Source: Balaenoptera acutorostrata
Lineage: Eukaryota > Chordata > Mammalia > Artiodactyla > Balaenopteridae
Direction: 5' to 3'
Assembly (NCBI RefSeq): GCF_949987535.1
Contig: NC_080065.1
Location: 42,571,239 to 42,635,238 of the forward strand
DNA: 64,000 nt
Under the pieces are notes generated by a model that was given only the letters and a program-made list of their open reading frames with translations, did no database searches and had not been told where the DNA came from. Positions 11,601-24,224 of the stretch are shown piece after piece (position 1 is the stretch's first letter; the number at the start of each line of letters is the position of its first letter). Position numbers and translations under genes: made by a program.

Positions 11601-13700
11601 GCTCTAGAATCTCAAAATGCTGTAATCAAAAGCAATTGCAAAAATTTACTTTGACATTTGTTTTACATTTTGTAATCTTGTGGAAATCACATCTCAACCT
11701 TTTATGATTTTTTTTATTTGAACACACTTTAAAAAAAGTCTTTCGGGAATGAATACATTAAAGACATATTGCTAGAAAGTCAGAAGGCATAGGAGTATTT
11801 TGATCAAATCAGTATGAAATCTACTGCTGTAAATCACTGAAATTAGAAAACATGCATCGCTCATGATTTCTTACAAAGAATCTAAATAGCTAAATACCAC
11901 CAAATAATCATCTATAGCTGAATTCTAGAAAAACATAGACATGTGACCAAATAGAATTTCATTCCAAAATATTTGATCTTATCCCCCATACTGCTGGAAA
12001 TGGTGGCATTTTGCACCAGTCCCCATCTTGTATAAAACGCGAACACAACTCCGGAGTCACTTTGCAAGCCAGACGTGGCCTACTAATTACATTTAAATTA
12101 TTGCTAGTTTCTGTTCACAGCCTGGCTAAAGACTCTGAAGATTTAACTTTTTCCTTTGCAAAGCTTCAGTCTAGGCCTGCCAGATTTTGGAGAATTCTCA
12201 GGACTTGGTTTGTAACATAACACCTCTTAAGAAATCATTTCACTGAAGCAATTGTTTTACCATCTCCCTAAAGATTCTAAGCTTGGCCCTGATCTCAGGA
12301 ACATTTGTGACAGCCACGTTGCCCTCGCCCACCTGTGTTAGGTTTCTCCTCCTCCCTTTCTCTGCATTTTCCACACAACAGGACAATCCAAAGTGTGTGT
12401 CATTTAGGTGTCACCAGTTCTGTGAGACGTGAAAAGCTCTGCCAGTTAACATAAAACAAAATCCCGGAGGTTTCATGGAATCACATTTCCCTGCCGCAAA
12501 GAAAGTTGAGAAGGGGGGCAAGGTAGCTTAGAGTGGGAGTTTGAATGAGGACACTTTGTCCATGAATGGAAACTCTACATTCTTTGTTATTTTAACAGGC
12601 TGTGTCTGTTCTCCTTGAAAGAAATTGTATGAGAGAAGATTGGATTAAGTAGTTTTTATTTTATTTCAAAGCACTTGTACACTTTTCCAAAGATCAACTT
12701 ACTTAGCCAAGTAATAAACTCTTGTTTTACAATAATACTAGTGTATTTTATATCACCCTAGCTTACTACAAAATACAGAATTAGAGTTGGGAAACAAAAC
12801 ATTTGTTTCTTTGGTGAATGAGGCATATATCATTACCTATTCACTCTGCCAGATATAACTTGAACCTTTTAAGCTATTCAAAGAAAAACCCAACTAGTTA
12901 ATCTGCTTTAGGAGGAAAGAAAAATAGCTTTGCACTTACTCACAGTCTTTCATATTAAAAAAAAAAAGCTTAGCCATTTGCAGTCCAAAGGAAATCTAAG
13001 TTTATATTTTCTTTGCATGTGTATCTTTTGAAAAGTTAAAAAGATGTGTTTTGCATGTTTTCCAATTTCACTTTTCACACTTTTGAGAGGATTGCAAGTT
13101 TCACAGTGGATGAATGAGTTCATTAAACCAAATATTCATTTGGCTGTTTATTTTGCATCACACAGAAACCACAGTGTGCAAATCATAAATAATTTCAATT
13201 ACAATACAGTTTCCTTCTCATTCCTCAAACCAGCCACACATATGATTATGATTTGCCCGTTTTTAGACTTGTAGTATCACTCTTTGATTTCTCTTATATA
13301 CCTCTAAAGCTTTGCTTTTGAAAAGGTCCCTGTTGTTATGAACTTAACAGTTGCTCAGACACTGCCATATGAAGACAAAATCCATTCTTATATTTTCTTT
13401 CTACTTAACTTAAATTTTTCTTTTTTGCTCACAGATTGGCCAATTCTTTATTTACTTTGTGTTTGGCACTCTGTATAATAGTCAACTTTGCTATAAGAAA
13501 AGAATTAGAGAGTTTCCATACTTTTTCCTAAGTGTGGCTTGAAAAAAATTTCATTTATTTCCAACTATTATTTTATTGAACTCTGTTAACTTGCTTACTA
13601 ATATTACCTCTTGGAGGGTTCATAGTCTATGGTGGTCACTATTGCTTTGTCTACAAAACAGAGAAAAAAGTTGTGGGTGGTCTCAGCAGACACATGAGTT
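11601..13700. other. Intergenic, unique; possible conserved patch at about 12240-12560
   Basis: No gene. The part at 12240-12560 has higher GC and no repeat signature. It holds a T-box-like half site AGGTGTCA (about 12407-12414) next to CACCAG, and CACCTGTGTT near 12330. That is only weak grounds for a regulatory element. Confidence 0.35.
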
Positions 13701-16459
13701 AACCACTTGATTTCTATTTCCACTAAATGCTTCAGGTTAAGTGATTATTTCAGTCAGAAGTGATGCTTTCAGACATGTTACTGCAGGTGAAGGGACTGAA
13801 CCAAACATCTTGTTCAGTCATCTTCGCACGTTGCTTGCTACATCATCAAGAGACATGACATCCTGCCTGAATCAAAGCTGGTAATGACATGTCAACGTTT
13901 CCCAAATGAAAATAGGTGCTGGTACAAAAATGTCCCATCTTCACAAACTGTCTCTTTATTAAATCTTCAGAAGATTTGGGGAATTCTTGAGTTTTGAACA
14001 AAGCTGCCACTCCCGGGTCCAAATGGCTCCATCTGACCCTTAGAAGAATGTATTTCCTTATTTGGTGCCCTAAAAGTGTACTTTTTACAGCCTAAAATGA
14101 CTTTGTGTATCTTTTCTTTACACAAGAAATGGTATCACACAGGAATACAGGCGAGAGCTCTCTCAAGTTCTGTATCAAGTCTTAGACCAACTGCATGTAA
14201 TTGTGTTGTTAGTGGGCATTCAGGCAGACACAGAGACGTTAATAAACCTCCTTATGACCACACTGCTATGATTCTAGAGAAGAGCTAGGATTCTAAGTCT
14301 GGCAATCAGATTCCAGAAGCCCTGGGTTAACAACATTGTTCTAGTGTCTCTTGACATGAAGGCTGTTCTTTTCAAGCTGTTGTGGTTCCTTAGATAATAG
14401 CGGATTAACAATCAGTGTATAATTAAGTGAGATTCTTTCACCAATGGACTGGTGGTAAATGGTACCTCTAGACCTAGGCATCTGGTTGAAGGGCTATCCT
14501 GTTCAGAGTTTAAAAAGGTAAAGCTGTCCTCAGCCATCACTTGCTTTTCTCCATGATACCTTAATCAGCAGAGGTAGCTTGTCATCACTGCTGTAAGGCA
14601 TTTTCCCAGAAGCCCGTTCTCAGACCTCCCCCCAGGTACAAACCAGGGCAGTCAGTAGGACTCTATTTCGGATATACCTGAACTTTCCTCTACACTCCAT
14701 TCGATCACAGTTATGTTCATGATAGAATAGTTCCAGAAGGTTTAGGGAGGGAGAGTTGGCCAAGAGTAAGCACTCTACTTGCCCTTGGACTTTTTCAGAA
14801 CTAGATGATTTGTTTACATAAATACACTTGCCTTTTTATCTGATGCTATTTCTCATTTCTTGCAAGATCTGAATCTATCTACATCAGCCTTCAAACACTG
14901 ATGCATAGTATATTCAAAGCACAACTTTGATTTTTCCAGAACAAGTCTTCTGTTCCAGCTGGACCAAATGAGTTGCCATTTCTCACTTCTCTGAAGTTTC
15001 TGGACTCATGCCTCTCACTCCCACCTGTAAATCCAGGCTTCCTCAAAAGCCAGTAATTTGACCCTTCTATTGGCTCTGGTTCTCTCTTATTATATCCTTT
15101 CCCTGAGAAATGAACTTGGAAGACCCTCGCTGTGTGAGCTCTGGGAAAGGTCATGAGGTACACATAATTACAGGGAGAAATCCTGTTGGCTAATATATCA
15201 AAATATTAACCTGCCACACTGTTTGAACTACTTTTTGAAGGAAAGATACATGAAGGGCTTGCAAAGAAAGAGGAGGTCTCTAAACCATAAGGTTTTCATC
15301 AATGAAGATGCCATATACTTCTCATGACATAGCTGGCAACCAATTGTCTGTGTGTCTTCAGTTTGGCAATTCTTATGAGCCACACATATTCCGTTTTATT
15401 TAAATTTTGTCTTGAAGTTATTTGATACATTTTCTCTGTCTGTACTGTCAATCTGTACATTTCTTGAAGGTAAAGAGACACTGCTTTTGTCTCTTTAAGC
15501 ACATAATTCAGCAACAGGTATATGTAGGTTCTCGAAAATATTTTGCATGTTTTCTCCTATGGTGTCAGCTGTTATTGTAGTGACTGTACAAGTTGGGACA
15601 GCTGGGCAGCTACTAATGACAAACATTTCTTATACTTAATACTGTCAATTGATAGATTTGTCCTGTCAATATAAATAAGACGTGGTTTTATTGCAAAATT
15701 TTAAAAATTAAGATAGATTCTACATTAAAAATATAATTGAAACAATATTGCATTCATAACCCCTGTGACTTGCTGATGGTGAAATTAGTGGGACCGAATA
15801 AGAACTAATTTAACTTGTATTTTCTAATTAATTGTATAAGTGACTCAATTTGTAGTAGAAAACGGAGCCACTTTAAGACCAAAAATAGAGATTCAAATTA
15901 TTTCCCAAACAAATTTTGTATCCAATGGAATAGAAAAGCCAATAAAACACCTAAAAGCCTAATCTGTGATTTCTATATTGGTAATGAACTTGGAAAATTA
16001 GAGCATGCTCTGGAAAACAAGAATAAATGTAAATGAGGATAATACACTTTGGCAGTGGTGCACCAAGGAGGAGTGGTCATGGGTATAGTCTTGCCTAGAG
16101 GGAAGGTATATGTTATCACTGAACTCCTTTAGAATTACCAGCACATGCCAATAATAAAATACAGACATATTTAGATGGTTTATTACTGTTTTAAAATTCT
16201 ATATGGATAATGCAATCCCTTAATGGGTAGATCACACGTAGATTAATTGCATCCCTCCCCTTCTGATACACTGTTATATTTTGCTTATCTAATATCTGGG
16301 GCATGTGTTTTCTTGAATTTTGCTCAGTAAATGTGTGTGGAATCAACAAGTCAACCATTCTGACTGAATTCACACACGGTAAGATGCAGGACAAACTTAT
16401 ACCCTAGAAAAGATAGTAAACTAATTCTTTTTAGAAACAGTTTTGTACATCTGCTACAT
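13701..16459. other. Intergenic, unique sequence
   Basis: No gene, RNA or repeat is recognised. Open stretches such as 14891-15163 (minus) and 15299-15514 (minus) show no domain, no signal and no splice context I can defend. Confidence 0.45.
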
Positions 16460-16900
16460 ATTAAAGTGCTATATTCTGGGAATATAAAGATAAATAAGAA
16501 TCAGACCCAGTCCTTCTCACTGGTCTATGGGAAATCTTAATCCAATAGGAATAACAGACACCAATAAGCAACAAATTATAAAATATGGTGATGCATGCTG
16601 TGAAAATGGTGAGTATAAAGTCTGTGGTGACCAAGAAAAAAGAGCAATTGATTTCCCCTAAGGTAGAAATGCTGAAGTGATGCAACTGAACTGGATTTTG
16701 AAAGACAAAAATGAGTTTGCCTGCCGCAGCTGTGGGAGAAGGGCTTTTTCTTTCTGTACTGATCATGTAGAGAGAAAAATCACTGGGTAAGTTCTATGCC
16801 AGGGCTTTTACTATCTCAGGAATAGTATTTGTCATGCAAAAGAGGACATTTGGAGGTGGGATCATGTGAGTCATGGAATCACCAAACTGTGGACACTCAG
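16460..16900 (-). mobile_element. L2 LINE remnant, antisense 3' part
   Basis: Reverse complement of L2: GGGAATATAAAGATAAATAAG with a worn CTTCTCACTGG block, ACAGACACCAATAAGCAACAAATTATAAAATATGG-like spacing (16555-16590), then AACTGGATTTTGAAAGACAAAAATGAG and GGAAGGGC-like remnants. A minus-strand open stretch at 16461-16766 is a by-product. Confidence 0.65.
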
Positions 16901-18984
16901 GCAATACAGAAGGCAGCATTTTTATTTGAGGAGTCTCCTGGCATCCCTCAAATCATGCCCCTTAGGTGATTAATTGTCTAATATATACAGAAGACTGGCA
17001 CAGCTTTGGGTTCTCCAGTTGAGACATTCCAATAAAAAGGAGACATAGGGTTATTTCCACGAAATAATGTATTTTAATTGTTGAAAAAAACCCAAAAACT
17101 AATGACCTCAGAGTTGTTTTAAAATGTATGGATTTTGTTTTTGAAAAAGCAATCACCTCAGTTTCCAACAGGGTTGTGAAATACAAGTAACTAGAAAATG
17201 TCAATGCAGGTTGTAAAAAATTAAGTAGCACTAGAAGTTATCTACATAATCCTAGTTTGCAGGATTTCTATTTCAGGAGAATACCTATTAAGGTTATTAC
17301 AACTTAGCTCACTGACATTGCCTCATCTTTCTAGTAACTTAACTCTACCTCAAGATCTCAGCCGCCATTCTCGCAAGCACTGCTCTGTTCCACATCTCTT
17401 CAACAAGCAGTGGAGACTGAGGTAGCTCAGTGTCTAAAGATATTAATAACTGTTATCCTTATTTACAGAAAATGAGCTCTTTTGATTCATTTCTTATTTC
17501 TTTTTCCAACAAGGAGATTCCAAGTCAGTGAAAACAAAGAATTGATAGAAATCACAGGAGAAAGTGCTCGTTCTCACCTTTCTTGGATGTTTTTCTCCCC
17601 ATTTCCATCTCCTCTCCTCACTGTTCAAGGCACACCTGATTGTTACTTGAGTCAAAAACTCACACCCTAATTCCAGGAAGCCTTTGGCAAGTGAAGGCAC
17701 TGTTTAGACACACCTCTGAACTGCTGGCATTGGCAGATTCTACACTGTGGTTATGCCAGTGGAGATATTAATTTTATTCTCTGCTTGTTTTCTCATCCTC
17801 AAATTCAAACTCATTAAAGATATGTGGTTCTTGCTGTAAAAGAACTGCTCTGTTGATGTGCAAGGGTGTAAAAGGCTTTTAAACTTGCAATTCTATCTGG
17901 TATGTTTCGAAATACCATTCAGTGAATGTGTATTTTTTTTTTTATGGAAATACAAATATTTGCCACTCTACATTTAAGCAGGGAAGAAAAACCTTTATTC
18001 ACAAATTATTCCACTTCCCACTTTGCTTGTTAGGCTTCAGGTATCTACTTCTGGGAACAGCTGGTTTCTAGGCTTTTTAAGAGGCCCTGTCTCAGAAAAC
18101 AGACATTTTCACCAAATTGGCATTAAGCTGGGGGTGAATTTTTATTCACTTCAACACCCTTTCTCTCTTTGGGATTTGGTTTCTTTTTGTTCAGGTGCAA
18201 ATGTCTCTGCACAGCTGTCTGAAGCACCCTTCCAAGCCTTGTGCAGAAAATAAAAATATTTTGCTGTGCAGTTATAGTAACAAAAGAAAAGAACCAGGTT
18301 TGTTTTTACTACTTTCTGAGCATGTAAGTAGCAGTTCCACACCGTCCCCTCACGGGAGTCTGGCCCCAAACAACACAAGGCCGGCTGACTGCCAACCCAT
18401 TTTGTGTAGAAGTAACACTGGCAGAGTTTCCTTTGGTAAAGCAAACTGTTTCTTTCTCACCTAAAGCTATTACAAGCTTCCTGTTGTATCCGCTCTATCG
18501 ATTTGTTGCCTATAATTCTGCTCTAAGCAAGGCTACTTTTAATCTACCTAGCGCATGACAGGAATAGGATAAATCCTTCAATTACTTTATCTTATCACAG
18601 GCTGTTCTTTTTCTGTTTTAAAGTTTATCTGTCAGGTATTGGAGCTAGAAAACTATCAAAAAAATCAGTCTGTCATACTACTCATCAATATTTGGGCAAC
18701 ACTGTAAATGCCATTCTTGAGTGCCCTTGAGTCTTCTAAATTTGTGTGGACTGCTTACAAGCATTCAAAGTGAACACAGATCCTAGAGTTAGATCATTCT
18801 TGTAAGAACATGTTGGCAAAATGTCAAAAGCTTGTACATTCTTATTTTGGTACTATTTTAATGAGCAAGTTTTATTTGAAAATCAAAACAATTACACCAG
18901 TCTCATAGTTCATTGAGATTTTCCTCAGCTAATCAATTGTGTAATGGATAAGTATTTAGTATCTATAGTCAAGTATAACATTGT
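16901..18984. other. Intergenic, unique; possible conserved patch at about 17990-18660
   Basis: No gene. The part at about 17990-18660 is repeat-free. It has mixed motifs, including GATA-type sites around CTTTATCTTATCACAG (18585-18600), and could be regulatory. Several overlapping open stretches at 18023-18464 on both strands lack any recognisable domain. Confidence 0.35.
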
Positions 18985-19180
18985 TTAATTCTTGGCCTTG
19001 TAAATTTTCAAGCAATTCTGGGCAAATAACCACTCCTAATCTCAACTATGTCATCTCTAAAGAGGGAGATAGAAAACAAAATTTACAGCATTGGGTTATT
19101 GTAAAGATTGAACTATATGCTGTAATCCACAAAGAGTACTTTGCATATTGCCTGGTTCCTCATGTTCAACGAAGATGGTG
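18985..19180 (+). mobile_element. MIR SINE remnant, sense
   Basis: Decayed MIR. It carries CTGGGCAAATAACC, CTCAACTATGTCATCTCTAAAG, GGGTTATTGTAAAGATTGAACTA and a degraded tail. These are the order and spacing of the MIR core and 3' end. Confidence 0.6.
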
Positions 19181-19254
19181 ATGAAGATGATGATGACGAT
19201 TGACGGTGTGACTCCAGCTAGTAATAAATCAGCTTTCCTTAAGCTTATTCTGCT

Positions 19255-19440
19255 TTTGGCTGCTATGTGACAAAGTCATGATGATATAATAGACTATAGC
19301 CCTGAATGCAATCTTTTGTCACTTCCTCATTTACAGATGCAGAAACTAAGACTTAAAAAAGTTCAGCAAGAGCCTCAGATTTCATAATTAGCAGCAGGTC
19401 CAGGAATAAAACCTTGATTCCTTACCCAGGGTCTCCCAAA
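19255..19440 (-). mobile_element. MIR SINE remnant, antisense
   Basis: The stretch with CATTTACAGATGCAGAAACTAAG, then GTTCAGCAAGAGCC and the AGCAGCAGGTCCAGGAATAAAAC block, matches the reverse complement of the MIR core. Confidence 0.65.
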
Positions 19441-19869
19441 TTCTTGTTTTTTCCTCTACTCTTTGTCGTTTCCCTGTCTGACAACTTCCTTTGTCCGTTG
19501 CTCCAACAATAAAAAACATAAATTTTACAAATAGAAAGCAGATACTAAGGCCAGATTTAGAGGAGAAGGAGGGGAGAAGGGAAGAGAGAGAATTCTAAAT
19601 TCCCTAATCCGCAACAAGCTCACTAAAATCTACCCTTGTTAGGTCTCCAAGAAAGGTGAGTTTGGGTGTCTTGGGTTCCATTACTTGCTAGGTCTGTACT
19701 GGAAATTAGGATCATATGTAATCTGCAAAGATTTTTTGTTTCTATTCTAGAAGCATTCTTGAGTGGACTTTTTCCATCTTATCCCATGATTCAACCTGCT
19801 TTCTGTTTTGTCTTGTATGGCAAAAGTGTTTGTTCACTAACAGAAAGCCATGCCCATGAAATCTTTTTT
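19441..19869. other. Intergenic, unique sequence
   Basis: No gene or repeat recognised. A purine-rich patch is at 19559-19592. Confidence 0.45.
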
Positions 19870-20285
19870 TCCTTTAACAACTCACAACAGAGACTGGAAA
19901 GCCAGGTAATCTCTTTCCCAGCCCCCCTGGGGGTAAGAGTGACCAAGTAAAACCAATGAGATGCCCACTGGGGAGCTTTAAAGAAGGTTTTTGCTACCTT
20001 ATAAAAGGGAATGACATGAGAGGAGAGCTCATTCTCCATTTTTAAAAAATTTTGTATATGAATATTGTGTCTGGAGCTAAAGCAGCCGTTTTTCCCCCAT
20101 GAGGCAATAATCATGATGACAATAAGCCAAAAGTTCAGAATAATGGAGTGGAAAGATAGAAAGAAACTGAATCCTTAAAAATATTGTGGAATTACTGACC
20201 TGTCTTGAGACTACACATCCCCAGTCTTGTTAACAACAAATAAGTCATTATTAGTTGAGTTCTCTGCTACTTGTAGCCAATGTTA
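19870..20285 (+). mobile_element. MaLR/MLT1-like solo LTR remnant
   Basis: Fossil LTR of an ancient, non-functional retroelement. Diagnostic parts are AAAACCAATGAGATGCCCAC, GGGGAGCTTTAAAGAAGG, a TATA-like TTATAAAAGGGAATGACATGAG (about 20000), GGAAAGATAGAAAGAAACTG, and the end TCATTATTAGTTGAGTTCTC...CTACTTGTAGCCAA. No internal genes are present. The exact subfamily is uncertain. Confidence 0.55.
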
Positions 20286-20859
20286 TTTCCAAATGATTCC
20301 TTTAGATGGAGAGAGTTAGGTACGTGGGTGGCATCTCCACCAAAGTGGAGGAAGGTTGCACATTTTTCTTACCCCACCAGCCTCAGAGAAGGGGAAAAAA
20401 ATGGAAATCTACAAAGTAATTCATGGAGATGATTTAGAGGTAATTCAGAGAGCAAAGAGATTTATTGTCTCAGTATAGGTCTAATTATAATATGGTAAAT
20501 CCTATCACTAGAAGCTTTACCTCCCAATATAATAAATCAATTATCAGCCTTTAAGAGATAGTCTTGAACCATACTGCAAACCATTTAAAAAACCTGTGTG
20601 TTTAGAGTTTCAATGAGCTTTATGGATAAGGGAGAATCCCTAATTGCTTATCTTGAAGATATTTCTGAAGTTTCTGATACTTTACATCAGAAGTCATATT
20701 TCATTTGCTCAGCTGAGTGTTTCACATCACCAACTGACTCTTAATGAATAGCACAATAGAACATAGTAAGTGTTTTTGAGGACCACTCAAGAACAATAAC
20801 TTGTTAGTGCACATGTCTATTTTGAAAGCACACTCTAAAATTTCTTTAAAATTTGTTTG
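20286..20859. other. Intergenic, unique sequence
   Basis: No gene or repeat recognised. Confidence 0.45.
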
Positions 20860-20997
20860 GTATAAACTTTTTGGAAAGTAATTTAAAATGTGCATGCACT
20901 TTGACCCTGCAATTACACTTCAAGGTACCCTAGGTAGACTCACTATGTTATTAAATATTAAAGATGGCTATAGTTATTTACTGTTACTTCTATTGAG
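20860..20997 (+). mobile_element. Old L1 3' end, sense, left part
   Basis: TTTTTGGAAAGTAATTTAAAATG and ACTTTGACCCTGCAATTACACTTC match the familiar end of ORF2/3' UTR of L1M-type elements. It is interrupted by an LTR at about 20998 and resumes at about 21490. Confidence 0.6.
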
Positions 20998-21488
20998 AGG
21001 TAGAGTTTAATTCCCCTCCTTTTAACTTTGGGCTAGCTGTAGTGGATTCCTTGACCAGTAGAATGTGGCAACTTTATGTTATAGAATTTCTAAGTTTAGG
21101 TCTTAAAACACCTTGCAGTTTCCATTTGGGTCCCTTGGAACATTCTTTCTTGAGCCCTGAGCTGCTATGTGACATACTAACTACTGTGAGACCTGCCATG
21201 CGGAAGAGTGTACATGAAGGCACTCCTGTCACCCGTCCCAGCTGGGCCCAGCTTCCCAGTCATCCTTGTCAAGGCACTAGTCATAAGAGGAAAGTCACCT
21301 TGCACCCCCAAGACCAGCATATCTGGCATCTAAATACCACTGAGTAATTTCCGCTCATGTCGTGAGAAACAGAAGAATCACCCAAGATTCCTGACACTTG
21401 AAACCTTAAGAAAAAACAAATGACTATTTTAGGCTGCTAAATTCTGTGGTAGTTTGTTACACAGCAATAGATTACACTAGTACATAAG
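20998..21488 (+). mobile_element. MLT1-type solo LTR nested in an old L1
   Basis: Typical MaLR LTR layout. The early part has TTTTAACTTTGGGCTAGCTGTAG and GACCAGTAGAATGTGGCA. The end has AGGCTGCTAAATTCTGTGG and GTTTGTTACACAGCAATAGATTAC. It interrupts an L1 tail, so it inserted later than that L1. A 101-codon open stretch (21042-21347) inside it has no recognisable domain. Confidence 0.7.
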
Positions 21489-21489
21489 T

Positions 21490-21960
21490 GCAAAAGTGGC
21501 CATTGGATGCATTAGCTGTAGAAGTTAAGACTTGAAAACAATTTAAATTCCATTAACAAGGGACTAGTTAAGAATTTTGTAGCAAACCCACACAAGATAC
21601 CACCATGTATCTGGCTGTTGAAATAATGACTGGGTTAAATATATGTATTTATATAAAATGATGTCCGTGATGTATGAAGTCAATAACATTCTACGTTGAA
21701 AACATCATTATAGATAGTATGAATTCACACACACAGAAACGTTTAAATAGATAAGTGTGTGCATGTGTGTGTCTGTCATAAACATGTATGTACAAAGCTG
21801 CTAATGATTTCAGCATCATGGGAATGAACTCTGCCCCGTCCCCCTGCCAGTTTTCTTAGTGCTATGGTTTACAGATATTTCTGTTACTTTTTGTTTGTAT
21901 GTTTGTTTCCACTGGTTAAGAGTACATATGCATAAGAAAATTTAGAAATCAGCAAAAGAT
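21490..21960 (+). mobile_element. Old L1 3' end, sense, right part
   Basis: Continues 20860-20997 with the usual L1M tail order: AACAAGGGACTAGTTAAG, ATAAAATGATGTCCGTGATG, CATGTGTGTGTCTGTC. It closes around CAAAAGATGG before an antisense L1 begins. Confidence 0.5.
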
Positions 21961-23690
21961 GGCAAAAAAAGTAGATACTACAATTCTATCCAAAGATATC
22001 CTTTGTATTCTAGGCTTTTCTTAAATGCATGTTTCATTTTAAGTGAGGTTCAAGTGTTAAATTGCTTTACATCTTTTATACGTTTAGTTTTTCCAGCTTT
22101 AACATCATATCATCTGCAAATAATTATTTTGCTTTCTCCTTTCCAAGTTTCACTAGTTAGACTTAGGACACTGTTCAATAGTAATGCTGTCTTCCTGCAG
22201 TTTTGGATTAAATCCCACATTGTCTCTTGGACCAAGCTTGATAGTCTCCATCATGTTCAGGAAGCATTTTTATTTCTATATATAAAAAACGTATACTAGT
22301 TAATGGTTCTTGGATTTTTTTTTGTAGCCTTTTGGGGTATCCAATTGGAAAGACTATATTATTTTTTATATTTAACTTGTCTGTGTGATAAATTTTATTA
22401 ATAGATTTCATGATGAATAGTTTGATTCTTGGACTAAAGACCATTTTGCTGTTGTCTAAGATTTTCCAAGTCTGCAGTCTTAAAGAATTGGATACACAGA
22501 TTTCCATTCCATGTATCTATGTCAGCTTTTATTTTCAGAATAATTCTTGCTTTATAAAAAAGTGAATTTGGCAACTTTCCTTTTTTAATCTGTTTTTCAG
22601 TAATTTTTGTAGCACAGATATTATGTGTCCTGAAAACTTAGAAAAGTCAAGTGTAAAAGCAACTATCTCTGGAGATGCTTTTCTGTTAGTGCTAAGTTTT
22701 TTACAGTTTCCCTTTTTTTTTTGCTTTATTAAATTTTTTTCTTTAAAAATTCTTATTGAATTAGTTTTGGCTATTTATAAATTTTTCTTTAGAAAATTTG
22801 TCCATTCTCTTGAGATTATTAAATATATTAGCATCAGTTGTTCTTAGAAGAAACTCATTTTAAAATACATGCTATAACTCTTAAAATATATCCTTTCTAT
22901 TTTTTGAAATAATTTGATTAAAGTTTTTTAATATATCATTGTTTATACAAGCCTAATATTTTTCATTTCCATAATTTTGCTTTGCAGTTATTTCTGCTTG
23001 ACCTTCTATTAATTGCTTCCTTCTGAATTATTTAGATTTTGCTTATTTTTCTTCCTATCTCTTGAGTAAACCTTTAAAATATTTCACTTATTTTAAAAAT
23101 AATGAAAATGACATTTGCTCTGAATATAGCTTTAGCTGCATCTCATAAGTCTGATGTGAGTGTGTTTCTCTACCCTGTCTGTTAACATTGACCCAATTTT
23201 CTCCTTGACTAATTGTTATTTATAAAATGAATATAAAAATTTCCAAGTGTTTGGGTTTTGTTGATGTTATTTTCTCTTCCTTTGGCCTCCTTAAATATCT
23301 TGGGATATGGTCATTAAGGTAAAAATGTATATGTAATTATATTGAAATTATAAAGTTTTCTTAAACCAACCTATCAAAGTCAAGAATAGCACTATACAAA
23401 TGTACCCGTCTTTATGGAATATAACTTTTCTCCACTCCTCATCCCACACCTGCTTAATGCTGTGCTCAGTAATTTAACTTGGAGATAAACTCCAATAATT
23501 TTTTCTTTGTTATCACTACTTGTTTGGAAAAAAAAAAAATGTTCTAAAGAACATTCTTGAGGTTTTTAAAACACCGGAATGGTGTATACTCTGGGTTCAG
23601 ATACATCTGAGAATATCTTTGCATATTTTTCTTACAGGAATTATAACGTGGCTGGGTATAGAATACAGAACATATTACTGTTAAAGTTTT
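21961..23690 (-). mobile_element. Old L1 (L1M-type) ORF2 remnant, antisense
   Basis: Reverse complement of L1 ORF2, heavily mutated. Recognisable stretches are CATCATATCATCTGCAAATAA, AATTCTTGCTTTATAAAAAAG, GTTTTGGCTATTTATAAATTTTTC...GTCCATTCTCTTGAGATTATTAAAT (22763-22825), and GCTTTAGCTGCATCTCATAAGTCTGATG (23129-23157). The last is the well-known antisense of the ORF2 middle. It is not translatable. Confidence 0.6.
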
Positions 23691-23699
23691 GTTGATGTT

Positions 23700-23850
23700 A
23701 CTTCACTTTTTTTTTTTTAGTGATGTAGAGTTGACTTACAATGTTGTGTTAGTTTCAGGTGTACAGCAAAGTGATTCAGTTATACATACATGCATATCTA
23801 TTTTTTTCATGTCTGTGGGTCTATTTTTATTCTGTAAACAAGTTCAGTTG
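23700..23850 (-). mobile_element. L1 3' end fragment, antisense
   Basis: A T-run, then GTTGACTTACAATGTTGTG and TTAGTTTCAGGTGTACAGC to about 23790. This is the reverse complement of the same 3' UTR family seen at 42638-42835. No clear target duplication is seen. Confidence 0.75.
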
Positions 23851-24165
23851 TATCATTTTAAAATTGTATTTATTATGCACCAAAAATTGGAAGCCAACCT
23901 GATATTTTCTATATCTTGTGACTAACCATTTTGTAGTTGTTGAGTGTGGAAGAGACATTTAGCTTCACAATTTAAACATTTAATTAGGTTAATGCAAAGT
24001 GATGTTCCCTTTCTTTAATTTTGTCCTTAATATAATAAACATAAGTTTATTAATCTATATCTCAAGTCTTTTCTTTGAAGATGAGACCAGTGAAATTTAT
24101 TTATATTTTTATATTTAATGATTTAACTTATGTGTATTCTTTTTTATTTTTAAACGTTCTTATTA
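23851..24165. other. AT-rich intergenic
   Basis: No gene. It is probably more decayed L1, but with no diagnostic block. Confidence 0.4.
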
Positions 24166-24210
24166 TTACTGTAATGAAAATGATTTATTGAGGTATCAAT
24201 TGGATATTTT
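24166..24210 (-). mobile_element. Old L1 3' UTR, antisense, left side of the L1 composite
   Basis: TTTATTGAGGTATCAATTGG resembles the antisense of an L1M 3' UTR. The matching right-hand part starts at 34370, so the younger L1 pair interrupts this element. Confidence 0.6.
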
Positions 24211-24224
24211 AAAATGCACAGCTC
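24211..24224. repeat. Left target-site duplication of the L1 composite
   Basis: AAAATGCACAGCTC. It matches AAAATTCACAGTTC at 34356-34369 in 12 of 14 bases. Confidence 0.7.
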
